DNA of 64,000 nucleotides. It comes from Bolinopsis microptera. Its lineage: Eukaryota > Ctenophora > Tentaculata > Lobata > Bolinopsidae. The notes under the pieces are model-generated. The model was not told the origin of the DNA and did not search any database. It was given only the letters and a program-made list of their open reading frames with translations. Below are positions 10,366 through 22,260 of this stretch, piece by piece (the stretch's first letter is position 1; every line of letters starts with the position of its first letter). The stretch covers positions 4,333,538 to 4,397,537 of the forward strand of contig NC_087084.1 of assembly GCF_026151205.1 (NCBI RefSeq), in the 5' to 3' direction. The position numbers were made by a program, and so were the translations under genes.

Positions 10366-11487
10366 TTTTTATAGCTTTATAGATAAGAGTGAGATGTTGC
10401 GTTTAAACTAAATAAAAATACAAAGTGTAATGCAAAAGTAGTGCTGCACTAATAAAACAGTAAAGCGTTTCACGGCTAAAATTTGCAGATGTTTTTGCAA
10501 ACTGTCATGACATTTATAGGTAGTTGAAGGATTTAATTTAACTTCATTATTCAAAGATAAACTCTCAAATTAAAATGTGAGCAAACCTGGGTGGAAGCTG
10601 ATTTTGATTGAGATCCTTTAGTTATAACAAATAGTGATCTTTGACTCAATGATGCATTTAACCTGAAATAAAAAGTGTGGTTTCTTAATCCAAAAAAGTT
10701 TGGAACTATAACGTTTTACGACTAAAATGTGCAAAAAATGTAACGGAAACTTTAATTCTATAGCTTCATTATCCAAATATAAACTCTCAAATTAAACTGT
10801 GAGCAAACCTGGTTAAAAGTTTATTGATATTCATTTATTATAGTTATCTGTTAATCTTTTAGTCTTGATAAAATCGGCCTTTTTGGTATACTTCACTTGA
10901 AATATGATAAAAACAGTTGATTGATATCATGCGGTCGATCACCTTAAAGAAAATACTCTCAGGACCCACAGCCGGGGTTAGGTCCTTCCACCAAAGGAAA
11001 GATATTGATTCCATAAATTTTAATTCAGTTTCTCAGTTTGACAGTTTGTAGACATTGATAATTATTGTAAATGAAGGATCATGATTCATGTGATGATGAA
11101 TCACGTAATGATGGATCACGCTCCTGAACGGTATTGGAAAATGGGCGTACTATTTACCGAATTGCCGAATCGCAATTTTTCTGTGCTGGAATATTTGCTA
11201 AATTAATAATTAATGTACAATCCTTAAATCATACACAATCAACCATCAAAGCATCAAAAATTAAGGTTTCAAAAACATTGACGAATTTTTCAAACATTTT
11301 TTTTAACGCTTCCAGTCTGTAAAAATTAGAATTTAGATTGCATTTTCAAGTTTTGAGGATTTTATTTTTAAACTAAATATAAAGCCTTTTATAGTACTTG
11401 GAAGTTGGAACTTTAAAACTAGTTTGTTGTTTAACTTTTGAAAGTGCAAATTCCCGGTATTTTATGGTGTCGGTGTTTACTGTTTAG
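10366..11487. other. AT-rich DNA, no gene seen
   Basis: No protein-like frame. One weak duplication is visible: a segment around 10535-10590 (aaactctcaaattaaa, gagcaaacctgg) recurs at about 10765-10815. Confidence 0.5.
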
Positions 11488-12089
11488 CTCTGTAAGCCGT
11501 GACCGGGCAAGAGATATGGTCTATAGTAAGAGATTTTCCATTAAATTATTGTACCAGTATAGTAAGGTTCTAAGAAAGAACATATTTTGTAAAGTTGTGT
11601 AAGCAGTGATTAATTGAGATGAATTTAGGGTAATATTGTGTAATATGTAGATAGTGTAATGATTATAATAAGGCGGTCGTGGGGTCCAGTATGTGACGGT
11701 AGTATTTTGGGCATATATTAGTAGTCGACAGTTATTGCAGTTTAAGTGCAGAGAGGTCAGTTTAACATATGTTTGGTCAGTACGAGGTTGAGTTATGGAG
11801 TGTTTACAGAATACTAGTGTTACAATGTTGCGGCTATCGACAGGATAGTTTGAGATTCCCGGGAAATGGTAGATTGTTTAGACTATCAGGGGCGAGAGGA
11901 AAATACGATTAGCCTTTTGAGATAGGGAGTGCCAGTTTACCCGATCGAGAGGGGGGTCATTTTGATACCGGGCAGGTTCTGTAGCTAGAACTTGTTAAGG
12001 TTAGGTCGTTTAGTTAGGTAGATGGTTATAGTGGTAAGTATAATATTGGCGGCCGTAGAATAGTGGAGCATTACGTAGTTACTATTATC
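11488..12089 (+). repeat. 5' LTR (or its shared part)
   Basis: Starts tgtaagccgtgaccgggc and matches the right copy almost base for base as far as ttactattat at 12089. The TG start and an attatca end one or two bases later would fit a TG...CA LTR. Confidence 0.65.
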
Positions 12090-12171
12090 AGGCTTGGTTG
12101 TGGCCGGGGTCAACAATGGTTGGTCCGACACCAGGGGATGTCTTGACAACACTGGGCTCTGGCAGAGCGAG

Positions 12172-12530
12172 AGTCAGCAATGGTTGACTCAGATAGGTAA
12201 AGCGAGACTAAGAGTAAGAGCCCGGGAGAAATAGTCAGCACTGGTTGACTTAGACAGATAAAGCTAGACTAAGAATAAGAGCCCGGGAGGAATAGTCAGC
12301 AATGGTTGACTCAGATAGATAAGGCTAGACTAAGAGTAAGAGCCTGGGAGGAATAGTCAGCACTGGTTGACTCGGATAGGTAAAGCTAAATTAAGAATAA
12401 GAGCCCGGGAGGAATAGTCAGCACTGGTTGACTTAGACAGATAAGGCTAGACTAAGAGTAAGAGCCCGGGAGGAATAGTCAGCAATGGTTGACTCAGATA
12501 GGTAAAGCTAGATTAAGGGCAGGATTAACG
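12172..12530. repeat. 61-bp tandem repeat, six copies
   Basis: Units start agtcagca at 12172, 12233, 12294, 12355, 12416 and 12477, an exact 61-bp period. Each contains tggttgact and gagcccgggag. It lies in the untranslated leader of the LTR element. Confidence 0.9.
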
Positions 12531-14051
12531 GCAGGAAGTGTGTTGCGTAATATTTGAGGCAGTATGAATCGGAATAATTAGGAATTTGTTGCATAGTATT
12601 TGAGGCAATATGAGTCTAAGTGACTAAGCGTTTGGTTGAGCAAATATTCGATTATTCATTGTTCAGTTAAATACCTTGGGCACCTTTATTATACCCCTTG
12701 TTTGCATTCTCACCCTATTCGATAGAAGGTCATGGTTGATACCGGACTAGTGTAAGGGACCAGGACCAGTTATGGTTGGGGCCTGGTGAGCACGGATGGA
12801 ACGTGTCGTTAGAGGTTTAGAATCGACAATGGTTGATTCAGGGCGTCTAGATCAGGCACGGTCAAGGCGAGTTGACCGTGCTATCCGTGTTTTAGGTTGC
12901 AGCGCTAGATCGCTGGGCGTTTATGGGCGATACGAGTCTGGTTAATTAGGATTTGAAGTAGAGGTTGTCGAATTATTCATTGGGTTGTTTCATAGTTTAA
13001 TTTTGTTTACCCTTTATTATCCCGCTCGTTTCCATTGTCCAAACCCTTAATTAAATGCAAATAAACTTCGAACCGGGAAGCAAGTGTCCACTGCTATTTT
13101 ATTATAGGATAGTTTGTTTTGTATTTTAATTAAGGTAATGGAGACTATTTAGTATGTGAGAGTGAGACGACAGAGGTCAGGAGTATTTGTTTATATGTAC
13201 GTAAACGTAATATAATACAGTGTTGTCAGTTGCCGTTGCTAGACTAGTGCAGTGCAAGAGCAGTAAATGAATGCTCGGTGAAGTGTAGAGTTTAAATGGT
13301 ATTTTTGGGGTTTCTTTCATCATGGAGGGGAAAGGGGGTTAGATACCGGAGAGGCACAGTTTAGGAGGGGTTATTTTGAGGAGTATATGTCCGTCCGTTG
13401 AGGGATTGGTTCGACAGAGTGTTTGATGAGTTGATTCAAGGATAACCGGGTCTTATTTTAAGTTTAAGACGGCAGACTTGACATCCTTTCAGCCACCAGA
13501 GCCTCAGTGGGAGTGGCTGCCTGCTGAACCGTTCTGTAGTGTGTCGGACTTGTTTTCTTTTTGTAGCGCTACGTATTGTGATATCACGAGAGAGAGCGAG
13601 AGGGGGAGTTTGGAGTGGGCTGGCGAAATTGTGCGACCAACACTTCAAGGATAGAGGTAGAGATAGAGGAAGAGATAGAGGAAGAGATATTATATAAATA
13701 AGACCCAGGTGATGCTAGCATTGGAGGTTGAGGAGAGGTTATTCAGAGAGTGGTGACGTCACTTGTAGGGAATTAGAGCGGTGTATTATTTGAAAACTTG
13801 GAACGTTTTGAAGGGGTTTTGAAATTTGAGGGGTGCCGGGGTATGGTATTATGATGAAAGAAACTAGGACTACTTTTCTGCGAAGAGAGTGTTGAATTGA
13901 CTGTCCGAATATTTGAATATGGGGAACTGACTGAGATTATGTCATGGAGTGACGGTGTGAGACACTGATTTATCAATTAGAGTAAAAACCGAGCAATAGA
14001 GAGCTGATAAGCGAGAGCTTTAATTATTACATTTGACCTGTACACGTCTTG
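12531..14051. other. Leader region of the LTR element, no gene seen
   Basis: No convincing protein. Fragments of the neighbouring unit (tggttgactcagggcg-like) and a short duplicated phrase (gcatagtatttgaggcaatatg-like, near 12545 and 12590) occur. 13650-13690 has a short gagatagagga repeat. Confidence 0.4.
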
Positions 14052-14595
14052 CATTTTAATTAGTACATTGTTGAAGAGAGAGACAGTGTTTGTATTTTAA
14101 TTAGTACATTGTTGAAGAGAGAGAGACAGTGTTTGTATTTTAATTAGTACATTGTTGAAGAGAGAGACAGTGTTTGTATTTTAATTAGTACATTGTTGAA
14201 GAGAGAGACAGTGTTTGTATTTTAATTAGTACATTGTTGAAGAGAGAGACAGTGTTTGTATTTTAATTAGTACATTGTTGAAGAGAGAGACAGTGTCTGT
14301 ATTTTAATTAGTACATTGTTGAAGAGAGAGACAGTGTTTGTATTTTAATTAGTACATTGTTGAAGAGAGAGACAGTGTTTGTATTTTAATTAGTACATTG
14401 TTGAAGAGAGAGACAGTGTTTGTATTTTATTTAGTACATTGTTGAAGAGAGAGACAGTGTTTGTATTTTAATTAGTACATTGTTGAAGAGAGAGACAGTG
14501 TTTGTATTTTAATAAGTACATTATTGAAAAGAGAGAGACAGTGTTTGTATTTTAATTAGTACATTGTTGAAGAGAGAGACAGTGTTTGTATTTTA
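14052..14595. repeat. 41-bp tandem repeat directly upstream of gag, about 13 copies
   Basis: The unit attttaattagtacattg plus ttgaagagagagacagtg plus tttgt repeats with a 41-bp period, with occasional two-base GA insertions. The array ends about 45 bp before the gag ATG. Confidence 0.9.
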
Positions 14596-14638
14596 TTTTA
14601 ATACTTTCAACACTACTATATAACAAATAATTTGAATC

Positions 14639-15457
14639 ATGGAAGCGGCACTGAGAGAGGAATTGGCAGAGATAAAGATAGCTAATGAGGTAATGATGAG
14701 AGCGCGGCAGGAGGCTGAGCTAGCAAACGAAGAGTTAAGGACTCAATATGATGAATTGAGGCAGCAGGGAGCACAGCTAAGAAGAGATGGATTCAGAGAG
14801 GGTAAGTTAGAAGCTATGCAGGAGAATGACATTCTGAATGAGACCGAAAAGAGGAGAATCAGAGAAGCGAACAGAGCAGCGGGTAAGAAATACCCATTAA
14901 TGAAACCTCGGTTGTTTGTGCTGGGGAAACACAGCTTTAGAACCTTCCTGAGCGGGCATAAAATATTTGCCAATGCTGCGGACATCTTGGATGAAGACTT
15001 AGTGGACATGATCATGACGTACTTGGACCCCAAGGCACAGAGGAGAGTGGAGACTCTACGATTAACCCGGGACGAGAAGAGAAATGTAGAGGCGAGTTTG
15101 GAGAGGAGGACAGAGATGCTATGTGATGTGCATTCAAAGAATGGGGAGGAACTTTTGTTCCAAATCGAGGAGGATATAGAGATGGATGAGGGAGTGATAA
15201 ACCGAGTGATGGAAGAGAACCGGCCGAGAAGAGACATCGGTGCCTGTTACACCTGTGGACAGCATGGACATTTCGCAAAGGAATGTAGAAATACCCCTAC
15301 TTGTTATGGATGCGGGAGACAGGGTCATATTGTAATGGATTGTACGCAAGGACACGGTGGCCAAGGAGGTCTTCAAAGAGGGCAAGATCCTCTTGTACAG
15401 AAAGCTATGGACGAAAGAAATTTATCATTGGTAGCAGGTAGAAGAACTGATAACTGA
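14639..15457 (+). CDS. Gag-like nucleocapsid protein with two CCHC zinc knuckles, 272 aa
   Basis: Residues 1-75 are Glu/Arg/Ala-rich and probably coiled coil. Residues 85-140 contain a capsid-like helical region (PRLFVLGKHSFRTFLSGHK). Two perfect CX2CX4HX4C knuckles follow: Cys203, Cys206, His211, Cys216 and Cys222, Cys225, His230, Cys235, the nucleic-acid-binding motif of retroelement nucleocapsids. A short basic, Gly-rich tail closes the protein. The ATG chosen is the first after the 41-bp array. The frame is intact while everything downstream is broken. Confidence 0.8.
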   Translation: MEAALREELAEIKIANEVMMRARQEAELANEELRTQYDELRQQGAQLRRDGFREGKLEAMQENDILNETEKRRIREANRAAGKKYPLMKPRLFVLGKHSFRTFLSGHKIFANAADILDEDLVDMIMTYLDPKAQRRVETLRLTRDEKRNVEASLERRTEMLCDVHSKNGEELLFQIEEDIEMDEGVINRVMEENRPRRDIGACYTCGQHGHFAKECRNTPTCYGCGRQGHIVMDCTQGHGGQGGLQRGQDPLVQKAMDERNLSLVAGRRTDN

Positions 15458-15463
15458 TAAGAC

Positions 15464-16420
15464 ATGGGAGGAGACCAACCGCCTTTGTCGACAGAGGGGA
15501 TGGATTACTTGAAGGGGATACGTGAAGTCGGCATCTGGGAGTTGGGAACTTCGATAGCAGCTGCTAAGCAGGCTGCAGTGTGTGTCTTGAGAATCCAGGA
15601 TTTCAAGGCAAGAGATTTTGCAACACGCTTAGAGTATATGTATATATACTCAGAGTATATTTCTAGGTATTGATGATCTAGAAAAGTTTGTTAGACCGGA
15701 ACAAATGCAAATGACAGAATATAGCGCTGAGTTCAAGAGACGATTGAACCGGATCGGAGAGTTGTTTAATGACAAGAAAGAAATTTATCATGATGGTATG
15801 TTGACATACAGGTTGTTAACTCAGGCCAACCTGACCAAAGATCAACAGATATTGATCAAAGCTGCAATGGGGACTCAAGAGTTGACAAGTAAAGCAATTA
15901 AGGAAGGTTTGAAGAGGTGTTTCGGTGACGCTGTTTTCTGTCGTAGATCCAGACTGGAGTTAGACACAGTGAAGATTAAGGTAGAACCTGGATCGGATGT
16001 GCATTACCATAGGGGTCAGTTTGATGAAAAAGGATACTGACATCAGTGGTGATAACGGAGAATATACATTCTATCAAGGCTACAATAATTGAGGACAAGG
16101 AGGAAGGAAATCGTTCTCTTCTGGCGGTTATAACAATTACTCCAATGGCAGAGGGAGATCTGGAAATGACAGCAGACCATGGGAAAGAGACAAACAGCTC
16201 AATTCAAAAGAAAGGAATAACTCAGACTACAAAGATGAGTTAAATGCTATCAGTCACAAAACAGGCGATGTAGCAAGATGTTCAATTTGTGATTCGAATA
16301 AGCATTTCCGGGCAGATTGTCAACAAATCCCAATGTTAATGATGTTCGAAAGAAGGATTCGGGCTCAGTGTGTATGTATCAGTCGTGCAGGAATGGTAAA
16401 GAATCAAACAAAATTGACAA
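15464..16420 (+). pseudogene. Second gag-like region with a third CCHC knuckle, frameshifted
   Basis: 15705-16040 encodes YSAEFKRRLNRIGELFNDKK and LTYRLLTQANLTKDQQ, helical sequence of the kind found in Copia-like and related gag polyproteins. 16100-16320 in another frame is Gly/Asn/Ser/Arg-rich and ends with CSICDSNKHFRADC (CX2CX4HX4C) at 16279-16320. An in-frame TGA near 16092 and at least two frame changes separate the parts. A short ORF at 15464-15673 belongs to the same degraded stretch. A gag knuckle followed by a second gag core and knuckle is unusual and may reflect a fusion of two elements. Confidence 0.6.
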
Positions 16421-16436
16421 TGACTACTGAGAGACA

Positions 16437-17165
16437 GTGCTGTTAGTCAATGAGACATTGAACAAGGTGTTGATTGACACTGGTACAACCAGTAATGTGT
16501 GTGGTGATGTTTGGTTGAACACATTCTTAGAGTCAATGCCTGAAGAGTTGAAGAAAAAGGTCAGCGAAGTCGAGAGAAACTTGAGTTTTTGTTTTGGAGA
16601 CGGACACGCAGTTAAATCTATCAAATGTGTCATGTTACCCGTCAAGTTGTGTAACAGAGATTTCATGTTAGAAACATTTGTGGTTCCAGGAGAATTACCC
16701 TTTTTGTTTTCTAGATGTAGCATGAAGCAACTGGGGGTATCATTAGACATAGAGAATGATCAGATTATGATTGGCGGAGAACGGCAACAACTGAAAGTGA
16801 CCAAATCAGGTCATTATGTGGGAGATATCATGTTATGGGAAAATATGAAATCAGAGAAATATACCATTGAACAAACTGGTAGGGAAGAGAGTGTAAGGAA
16901 AGAGGAGATTGTTGATAGTGATAGTGACAGTGAAGATGAAGTCTGTCCGAATGAATCAGAGGAAGTAAGCAATGAACCATCAGCAGAAGGAGTGGAAGTT
17001 TCGAGTGGAACTGAAACTTCAATAGAAGAATCTGGTAATGTAGAGACCAGTAGTGAACAAGTGAAGTCAGAAAGTGTCGGTGATGAAAATAGAGACACAA
17101 GTGAGCCTGATGAATTTCAGAGTGCTTCTTCCTTTCTTCGTCTGATGAGAATCAAGACTGGGTAG
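16437..17165 (+). CDS. Retropepsin-like aspartic protease domain, 242 aa (fragment of a polyprotein)
   Basis: LIDTGTTSNVCG near the start is the retroviral-type protease active-site motif (Asp-Thr-Gly). It is followed by FCFGDGHAVKSIK and ELPFLFSRCSMKQLGV blocks that match the flap and second half of a clan of invertebrate retroelement proteases. Residues from about 150 are very acidic (Glu/Ser-rich) and look like a linker. The first ATG lies only about 17 residues before the catalytic Asp, so the natural protein is the upstream polyprotein and this Met is probably not a real start. Confidence 0.7.
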   Translation: MLLVNETLNKVLIDTGTTSNVCGDVWLNTFLESMPEELKKKVSEVERNLSFCFGDGHAVKSIKCVMLPVKLCNRDFMLETFVVPGELPFLFSRCSMKQLGVSLDIENDQIMIGGERQQLKVTKSGHYVGDIMLWENMKSEKYTIEQTGREESVRKEEIVDSDSDSEDEVCPNESEEVSNEPSAEGVEVSSGTETSIEESGNVETSSEQVKSESVGDENRDTSEPDEFQSASSFLRLMRIKTG

Positions 17166-17248
17166 AGGTTGTAGTCAAGAGGAATAAGGTATTAGACTTT
17201 AAGAGTGAGGATGTCATTAGGTATAAGTCAGCAGATCATACCAACGAT

Positions 17249-18170
17249 GTGTGGCAGAGAGCAAGTGTAATTGGACCTGGATGGAAAGAAAATTCTGTAA
17301 GGAAGGAAGACATCAACGTCTGGAACTTGGTGAAAGAACCAGAAGATACAACAATTCAATTGCGTCTCAGTGAGTGTCAAGTGCAGAAAAAATCACATGA
17401 TTCTCTAGACACAGAGTCTAGTATTGATACGGTGATGATACCAAAGGAGAGATATGGTGAGGTGGGATGTGTAATCAGTTTATAATTTTGTGGAGGCACA
17501 GTACGGAGACAAGTACTGATAAAGGGAGACACAGTACGATATATAACAGTCAGAATGAGTCATAAGATTTATATAACAGTAGTTATATCGAAATAACAGT
17601 GCAACATCATTGATCACAAAAAATCAGATAAATCAGAAATTACTTGGAACTGAAAGAACTGTCGATATTGAAATGAAAATTAAAACGAAGTCTTAATAAA
17701 TAACTATCGGAGAGTATCACCCAACAGGGGCGGTGAGGAGAAGATGGTTAACATACCTGGAGTACAAGAAAGACAGTGACACTAAACCCACGGATTGAGA
17801 TGCGTAGTACATCAACTTGTATTCTGAACAGAGACATCGAACGAGATCCAGAAGAAGATATCTGGAAGGAGAAAAGAGACATGAAACGAGATCCAAAAGA
17901 AGATATCTGGAAGGAGAAAAGAGATATGGAACGAGATCCAGAAGTAGATATCTGGAAGGAGACAAGAGACGTGGAACGGGATCCAGAGGAAAATATTCAG
18001 AACGAGGAGCGGAGACCTGGAGCGAGAGCCAGAAGAAGATATGTTGAACAACAAACGGAGACTCGGGACCGGATCCAGATGAGGATGTTCGCAACGAAGA
18101 ATGAGACGGGGATAAGAAGAGACGAAAGAGAAAATGGACAGATAAAGTAAGCCGTTAAGTTTGGATATTG
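17249..18170 (+). pseudogene. Degraded 3' coding remnant with repeats rich in Arg/Glu
   Basis: A 78-aa frame at 17249-17485 (WNLVKEPEDTTIQLRLSECQ) may continue the polyprotein, but no family is recognised. 17830-18060 is an imperfect tandem repeat of about 57-60 bp encoding variants of RDMERDPEEDIWKEK. No RT or integrase motif is present. Confidence 0.35.
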
Positions 18171-18950
18171 TGAAACTTTATTAAATTATTGTACCAGTAT
18201 AGTAGGGTTCTAAGAAAGAACATATTTTGTAAAGTTGTGTAAGCTGTGATCGGGCAAGAGATATGGTCTATAGTAAGAGATTTTCCATTAAATTATTGTA
18301 CCAGTATAGTAAGGTTCTAAGAAAGAACATATTTTGTAAAGTTGTGTAAGCTGTGACCGGGCAAGAGATATGGTCTATAGTAAGAGATTTTCCATTAAAT
18401 TATTGTACCAGTATAGTAAGGTTCTAAGAAAGAACATATTTTGTAAAGTTGTGTAAGCAGTGATTAATTGAGATGAATTTAGGGTAATATTGTGTAATAT
18501 GTAGATAGTGTAATGATTATAATAAGGCGGTCGTGGGGTCCAGTATGTGACGGTAGTATTTTGGGCATATATTAGTAGTCGACAGTTATTGCAGTTTAAG
18601 TGCAGAGAGGTCAGTTTAACATATGTTTGGTCAGTACGAGGTTGAGTTATGGAGTGTTTACAGAATACTAGTGTTACAATGTTGCGGCTATCGACAGGAT
18701 AGTTTGAGATTCCCGGGAAATGGTAGATTGTTTAGACTATCAGGGGCGAGAGGAAAATACGATTAGCCTTTTGAGATAGGGAGTGCCAGTTTACCCGATC
18801 GAGAGGGGGGTCATTTTGATACCGGGCAGGTTCTGTAGGCGTAGCTAGAACCTGTTAAGGTTAGGTCGTTTAGTTAGGTAGATGGTTATAGTGGTAAGTA
18901 TAATATTGGCGGCCGTAGAATAGTGGAGCATTACGTAGTTACTATTATAG
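18171..18950 (+). repeat. 3' LTR with a ~107-bp segment in three copies
   Basis: The segment attaaattattgtaccag...gaagttgtgtaagc-like starts near 18179, 18288 and 18394, against about one and a half copies in the left LTR. From gtgattaattgagatg onward both LTRs are almost identical to the shared end at ttactattat. A 5-base difference (ggcgtagctagaa versus gctagaa) is seen near 18838. Confidence 0.65.
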
Positions 18951-20361
18951 TATAAATAATATAAATAATTAAAATTGTACTTGTGTCTGGAGGACATATT
19001 GATATTATTACTTTATTAATGCCTTGATATGATCACGTTGCCAATAAATTGTTTGTGAAAATGGTATTCAAGATAGCATTTAACTTTATTTGTAGCTAGT
19101 GCTCTCCTGAACTTATATACAAATTTTCATCAAATTAATGGCTGATCATATCAGTGCAGTTATAATTAGTAATTACCCCCCGGCTCCCCGCGGACCAAAC
19201 TTTAAGTTCCCCGGCCCCCTTGCCCTATGCTAGTTGCGTCAGCCAGCAACCAAAACGCGCGCCGAGTTGGACTCGATCGTATGTCGACGGTCTTATTCTT
19301 AATATTTGAAACAATTATTTTACGATTATCACCCGTTAAGCATTTGCTTACCTGGGGACCTCAGGCTATTATATTTATGTTCATAATCATAGAGATTCGG
19401 CGGAATGACAGGCTGACTGACGCAGTGACGCGGCCCATGCCCAGTAAGCATTTGCCAGACCCTCCACCCCTTCACTTAATAGTAATACTGATCCCTCCAA
19501 CATCCCGTGAACCAACGCAGCAAGGGGTTTTGTAACACTAACGGCCGGTGGAGGCCGGCGCGGAGGGGTCACGCCTGGCCGCCAATTCGTGACGCTACCA
19601 AAAATACCTAAATTTGGCTCTACAGTCTACCCTCCCAACCAATTACCATTCAGCTTTTAACAGTTGATCGTCAACAAAGTTCGGTTCACCGACACCGTAC
19701 CATGCAAAGTACTTATTGAGTAATACCATAAATATTTAAAAAGTTAGCAAAATGTTATTGTTAATGTTAATGAATTTTATTTGAAACAAAAATGTTTGCC
19801 AAAATTCACGAGCCACAAGGAGACAAAGTGCAGAAAAACTGCTGCTGTTGCGCGAGCGCCATTTGCAGCAGTTTGAAAATTGAGTTAGCAGCAATCAGCA
19901 TGAGCAGTCAGCAGCAGTTAGCAGCAGTCAGCAGCAGTTTCTTTGCACTTTAGTCTCCCTGTACGTGGAGCGTGCTAAAATTATATTAATTTACACTCGA
20001 ACTTCGAAATTTTTCTAAAAGAGCTCCTGACAGTTGGCGTTGCACTTGCAGCCAACTTGAATAGATGTACGCTGATTTCAAATCGCCCCACATCAACATG
20101 ATAATTGATAATGATGAAGGGTTACGTTAAAATGCTCCCTGGAGAGATATCGACGAAAACATTGTCTCCATCACGTGAATATGATATAGATACAGCCATA
20201 TAATTATAACTATGTAAGATTTTAGCAAATGCTTCAGTCTATAGGGATTAGGGTCGTAGTATATATTATACTAGTATAATAGTAGCGTAACGAAAGGCCC
20301 CACTTACACCTTCATTGTGGGGGGGGGGGGTAGGGACATCTTATAATTCAGAGAACTCCCA
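18951..20361. other. Intergenic DNA with scattered repeat fragments
   Basis: 19085-19145 (gtagctagtgctctcctgaa) is a diverged piece of the repeat family at 60248-61725. 19240-19345 (acgcgcgccgagttggactc...tatcacccg) resembles 34950-35010 on the other side of the giant inverted repeat. A run of 14 G lies at about 20319-20332. No gene recognised. Confidence 0.5.
19812..19970. mobile_element. Short foldback (MITE-like) element
   Basis: The left end ggagacaaagtgcagaaaaa pairs with the right end tttctttgcactttagtctcc, and both inner sides continue in cagcag/ctgctg stretches, making a hairpin of about 150 bp. No coding capacity. Confidence 0.55.
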
Positions 20362-20394
20362 GTAGTATGTAAGTTGTGAAGGCCCGCCATCAAG

Positions 20395-20830
20395 TGGCAC
20401 CCAGCCACTCACAGCACGCCCCCAGGTCACGTGACAGCACGTCACGTGACAGATCACATGTCATGTAACCACGTGACAAGCTCGTCAATCAAATGTCAAG
20501 GTCACGTGACAAGATAATTGACCAATGAGGAGCCAGAACGTCATGACGAATCAATCAATAATCCCGACTAAAGGATCTAAAGTCTGATTAAACGGTTGCC
20601 AAGCAGGTTCCTGTCACTTGATTACCGGTCACGTGTTTAGCTTAAGCATCATGTGACATGAATGTTATTTGAACCTCGAGATCACATGACAGGAGTCACT
20701 TGATTACCCGTCAGAACGTCATGATGAATGAATCAATAATCCTGTCTAAAGGATCTAAAGTCTGATTAAACGGTTACCAAGCAGGCTCCTGTCACTTGAT
20801 TACCGGTCAAATGATTCTTCACGATTTACC
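20395..20830. repeat. CACGTG-rich outer segment of the left arm
   Basis: Repeated ggtcacgtgac, cacgtgac and cacatgac phrases, each a near-palindrome, plus two copies of a segment ending cggttgccaagcaggttcctgtcac / cggttaccaagcaggctcctgtcac-like. The right-arm equivalents are at 28700-29120 and 31805-32225. Confidence 0.7.
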
Positions 20831-21002
20831 CCGGTCCAGTCACCACTCCAAATAAACAGAGGGTGACATAACGAAATGTGGTGTAGGGTTACCATCGCTC
20901 GACCTCCTGGAAATTACAAGTCTTATCATCAATTTTCTGACATTTAAGCAATAGCTACAGTATCTGAACCACATTTTCACCCTTTAAGATATAACAACTG
21001 TT

Positions 21003-21076
21003 AGGTAGCCTAGTGGTTAGAGCATTCGCCTTCTGCACAAAAGGTTCAGGGCGAATCGAACCCCATTGTCACCCTG
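21003..21076 (+). ncRNA. tRNA-like sequence A (left arm)
   Basis: TAGCCTAGTGGTTAGAGC is a good tRNA A-box. The B-box side (gttcagggcgaatcgaacccc) is altered, so a functional tRNA is unlikely. A tRNA-derived SINE head is the best reading. Mirror copies lie at 28461-28537 and 31565-31641 on the minus strand. Confidence 0.5.
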
Positions 21077-21282
21077 CAGTCTAGGGGGTAGCAAAGGCTC
21101 CATACCATTGACTATTATTAACTACTAAATTTGCGTGTTATAAATTTGGTGAATTTCAAGAGACGAATAAAACTACCGTTTAATTGATATTTTTTTTTGT
21201 TATCACCATAATCATAAATTGAAATCATCAAGAGTAAGATTGGGTACATAAATCATTGTATAACAGTTGCAAGTTCCACCAA

Positions 21283-21972
21283 CTACTTATTCAGATAAAG
21301 TTTGAGAATCTTATCGACAATAGTTGTGTTTTCGTTCATCAGTTTGTTTACATCAGATAGACTTGTAGTGTTGATAACTGCATCCAATAGAGCTCATTCT
21401 TCCAAACTTAAAATACCTGTTATGTCTTTTCCGTTGTCAATGAAACGCTGCTTCAAGTCCACAAACAATTCGGTTTTCATCATGTATGAGAATAACATGT
21501 CAAAACATTTATCTTGCTCTTTACACAATTTACTTTGTAACAGGACGTCTATAGATTTAAGTAATTTCGATATCTTTTTCTTGTTTGGTTGTTTGATTGG
21601 TACACCTTTCCGCTTGCCTATGTGTTGCCAGTCAGTATCAGATTCTAACACTTTAGCACTATATTCTTTGTTGGAGTCATCATCGCTACTTGTTACACCA
21701 CTAAATTCATCATCACCACTACCTGGTACATCAGAGTTAGAACCACCTTGCTGAGATTCTTCAGAAACTATTGTATCAGCATCTGAACATACAGAATAAG
21801 GACCCTCCATTTTGACATCAGTCGCATCTGAGTTAGCTTTTGACAGTGGCTGTAGAATTGCAGAACTTTCATCTGACTCTCGGTTCTCTCGATGATACCT
21901 ACTAATGTGTGAGGACAGACTATATTTATTGGCAAAATACTTGTCACAGAATGAGCAGGTTACAGAATTCAT
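21283..21972 (-). pseudogene. C2H2 zinc-finger ORF, left-arm copy with a premature stop
   Basis: Same 229-codon frame as the right-arm copy, but a codon that is CGA (Arg) there is TGA here (minus strand, at 21394-21396). This truncates the product to 192 residues and removes the last 37. The zinc finger itself is intact. Everything else is essentially identical to the copy at 27567-28256. Confidence 0.8.
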
Positions 21973-22019
21973 AACTGCAGTACAAACGTTTTATAATGCT
22001 ATGCAACAACCATTATATA

Positions 22020-22260
22020 GCAATAATCGCATAAAATTGCAAATAATCGCAAAATAATCGCATATAATAGCATATAATAGCATATAATCGCATATAATCG
22101 CATATAATCGCATATAATAGCATATAATAGCATATAATCACATTTAATCACATATATAATCACGTATATTATCTCTTAAAATCACATTTTGTTATTTATA
22201 CTCGCAAATAATTGCATATAATTGCACATAATCGCATATAGTAGCAGGGTGAATATGATC
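22020..22260. repeat. 10-bp satellite (gcatataat type)
   Basis: Units gcatataatc / gcatataata repeat in tandem. The same satellite recurs at 22770-22870, 23560-24085, 25140-25250, 25680-25960, 26665-26770 and 27300-27530, in opposite orientation in the two arms. Its ORFs (YYMLLYAIIC) are artefacts of the repeat. Confidence 0.85.

Larger units (their letters stand above)
11488..18950 (+). mobile_element. Decayed LTR-type element with gag and retropepsin but no RT/integrase
   Basis: Near-identical direct repeats (11488-12089 and about 18240-18947) enclose gag-like and aspartic-protease coding sequence. The internal leader before gag is unusually long (about 2.5 kb) and holds two tandem-repeat blocks. 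From 17166 to 18170 I see no reverse transcriptase, RNase H or integrase. The element is therefore either internally deleted or a non-autonomous derivative. The exact LTR ends and target-site duplication could not be fixed. Confidence 0.7.

Noticed and set aside
17776-18150. Independent host gene encoding an Arg/Glu/Asp-rich protein
   Set aside because: It is an imperfect tandem repeat inside the LTR element, open in more than one frame.
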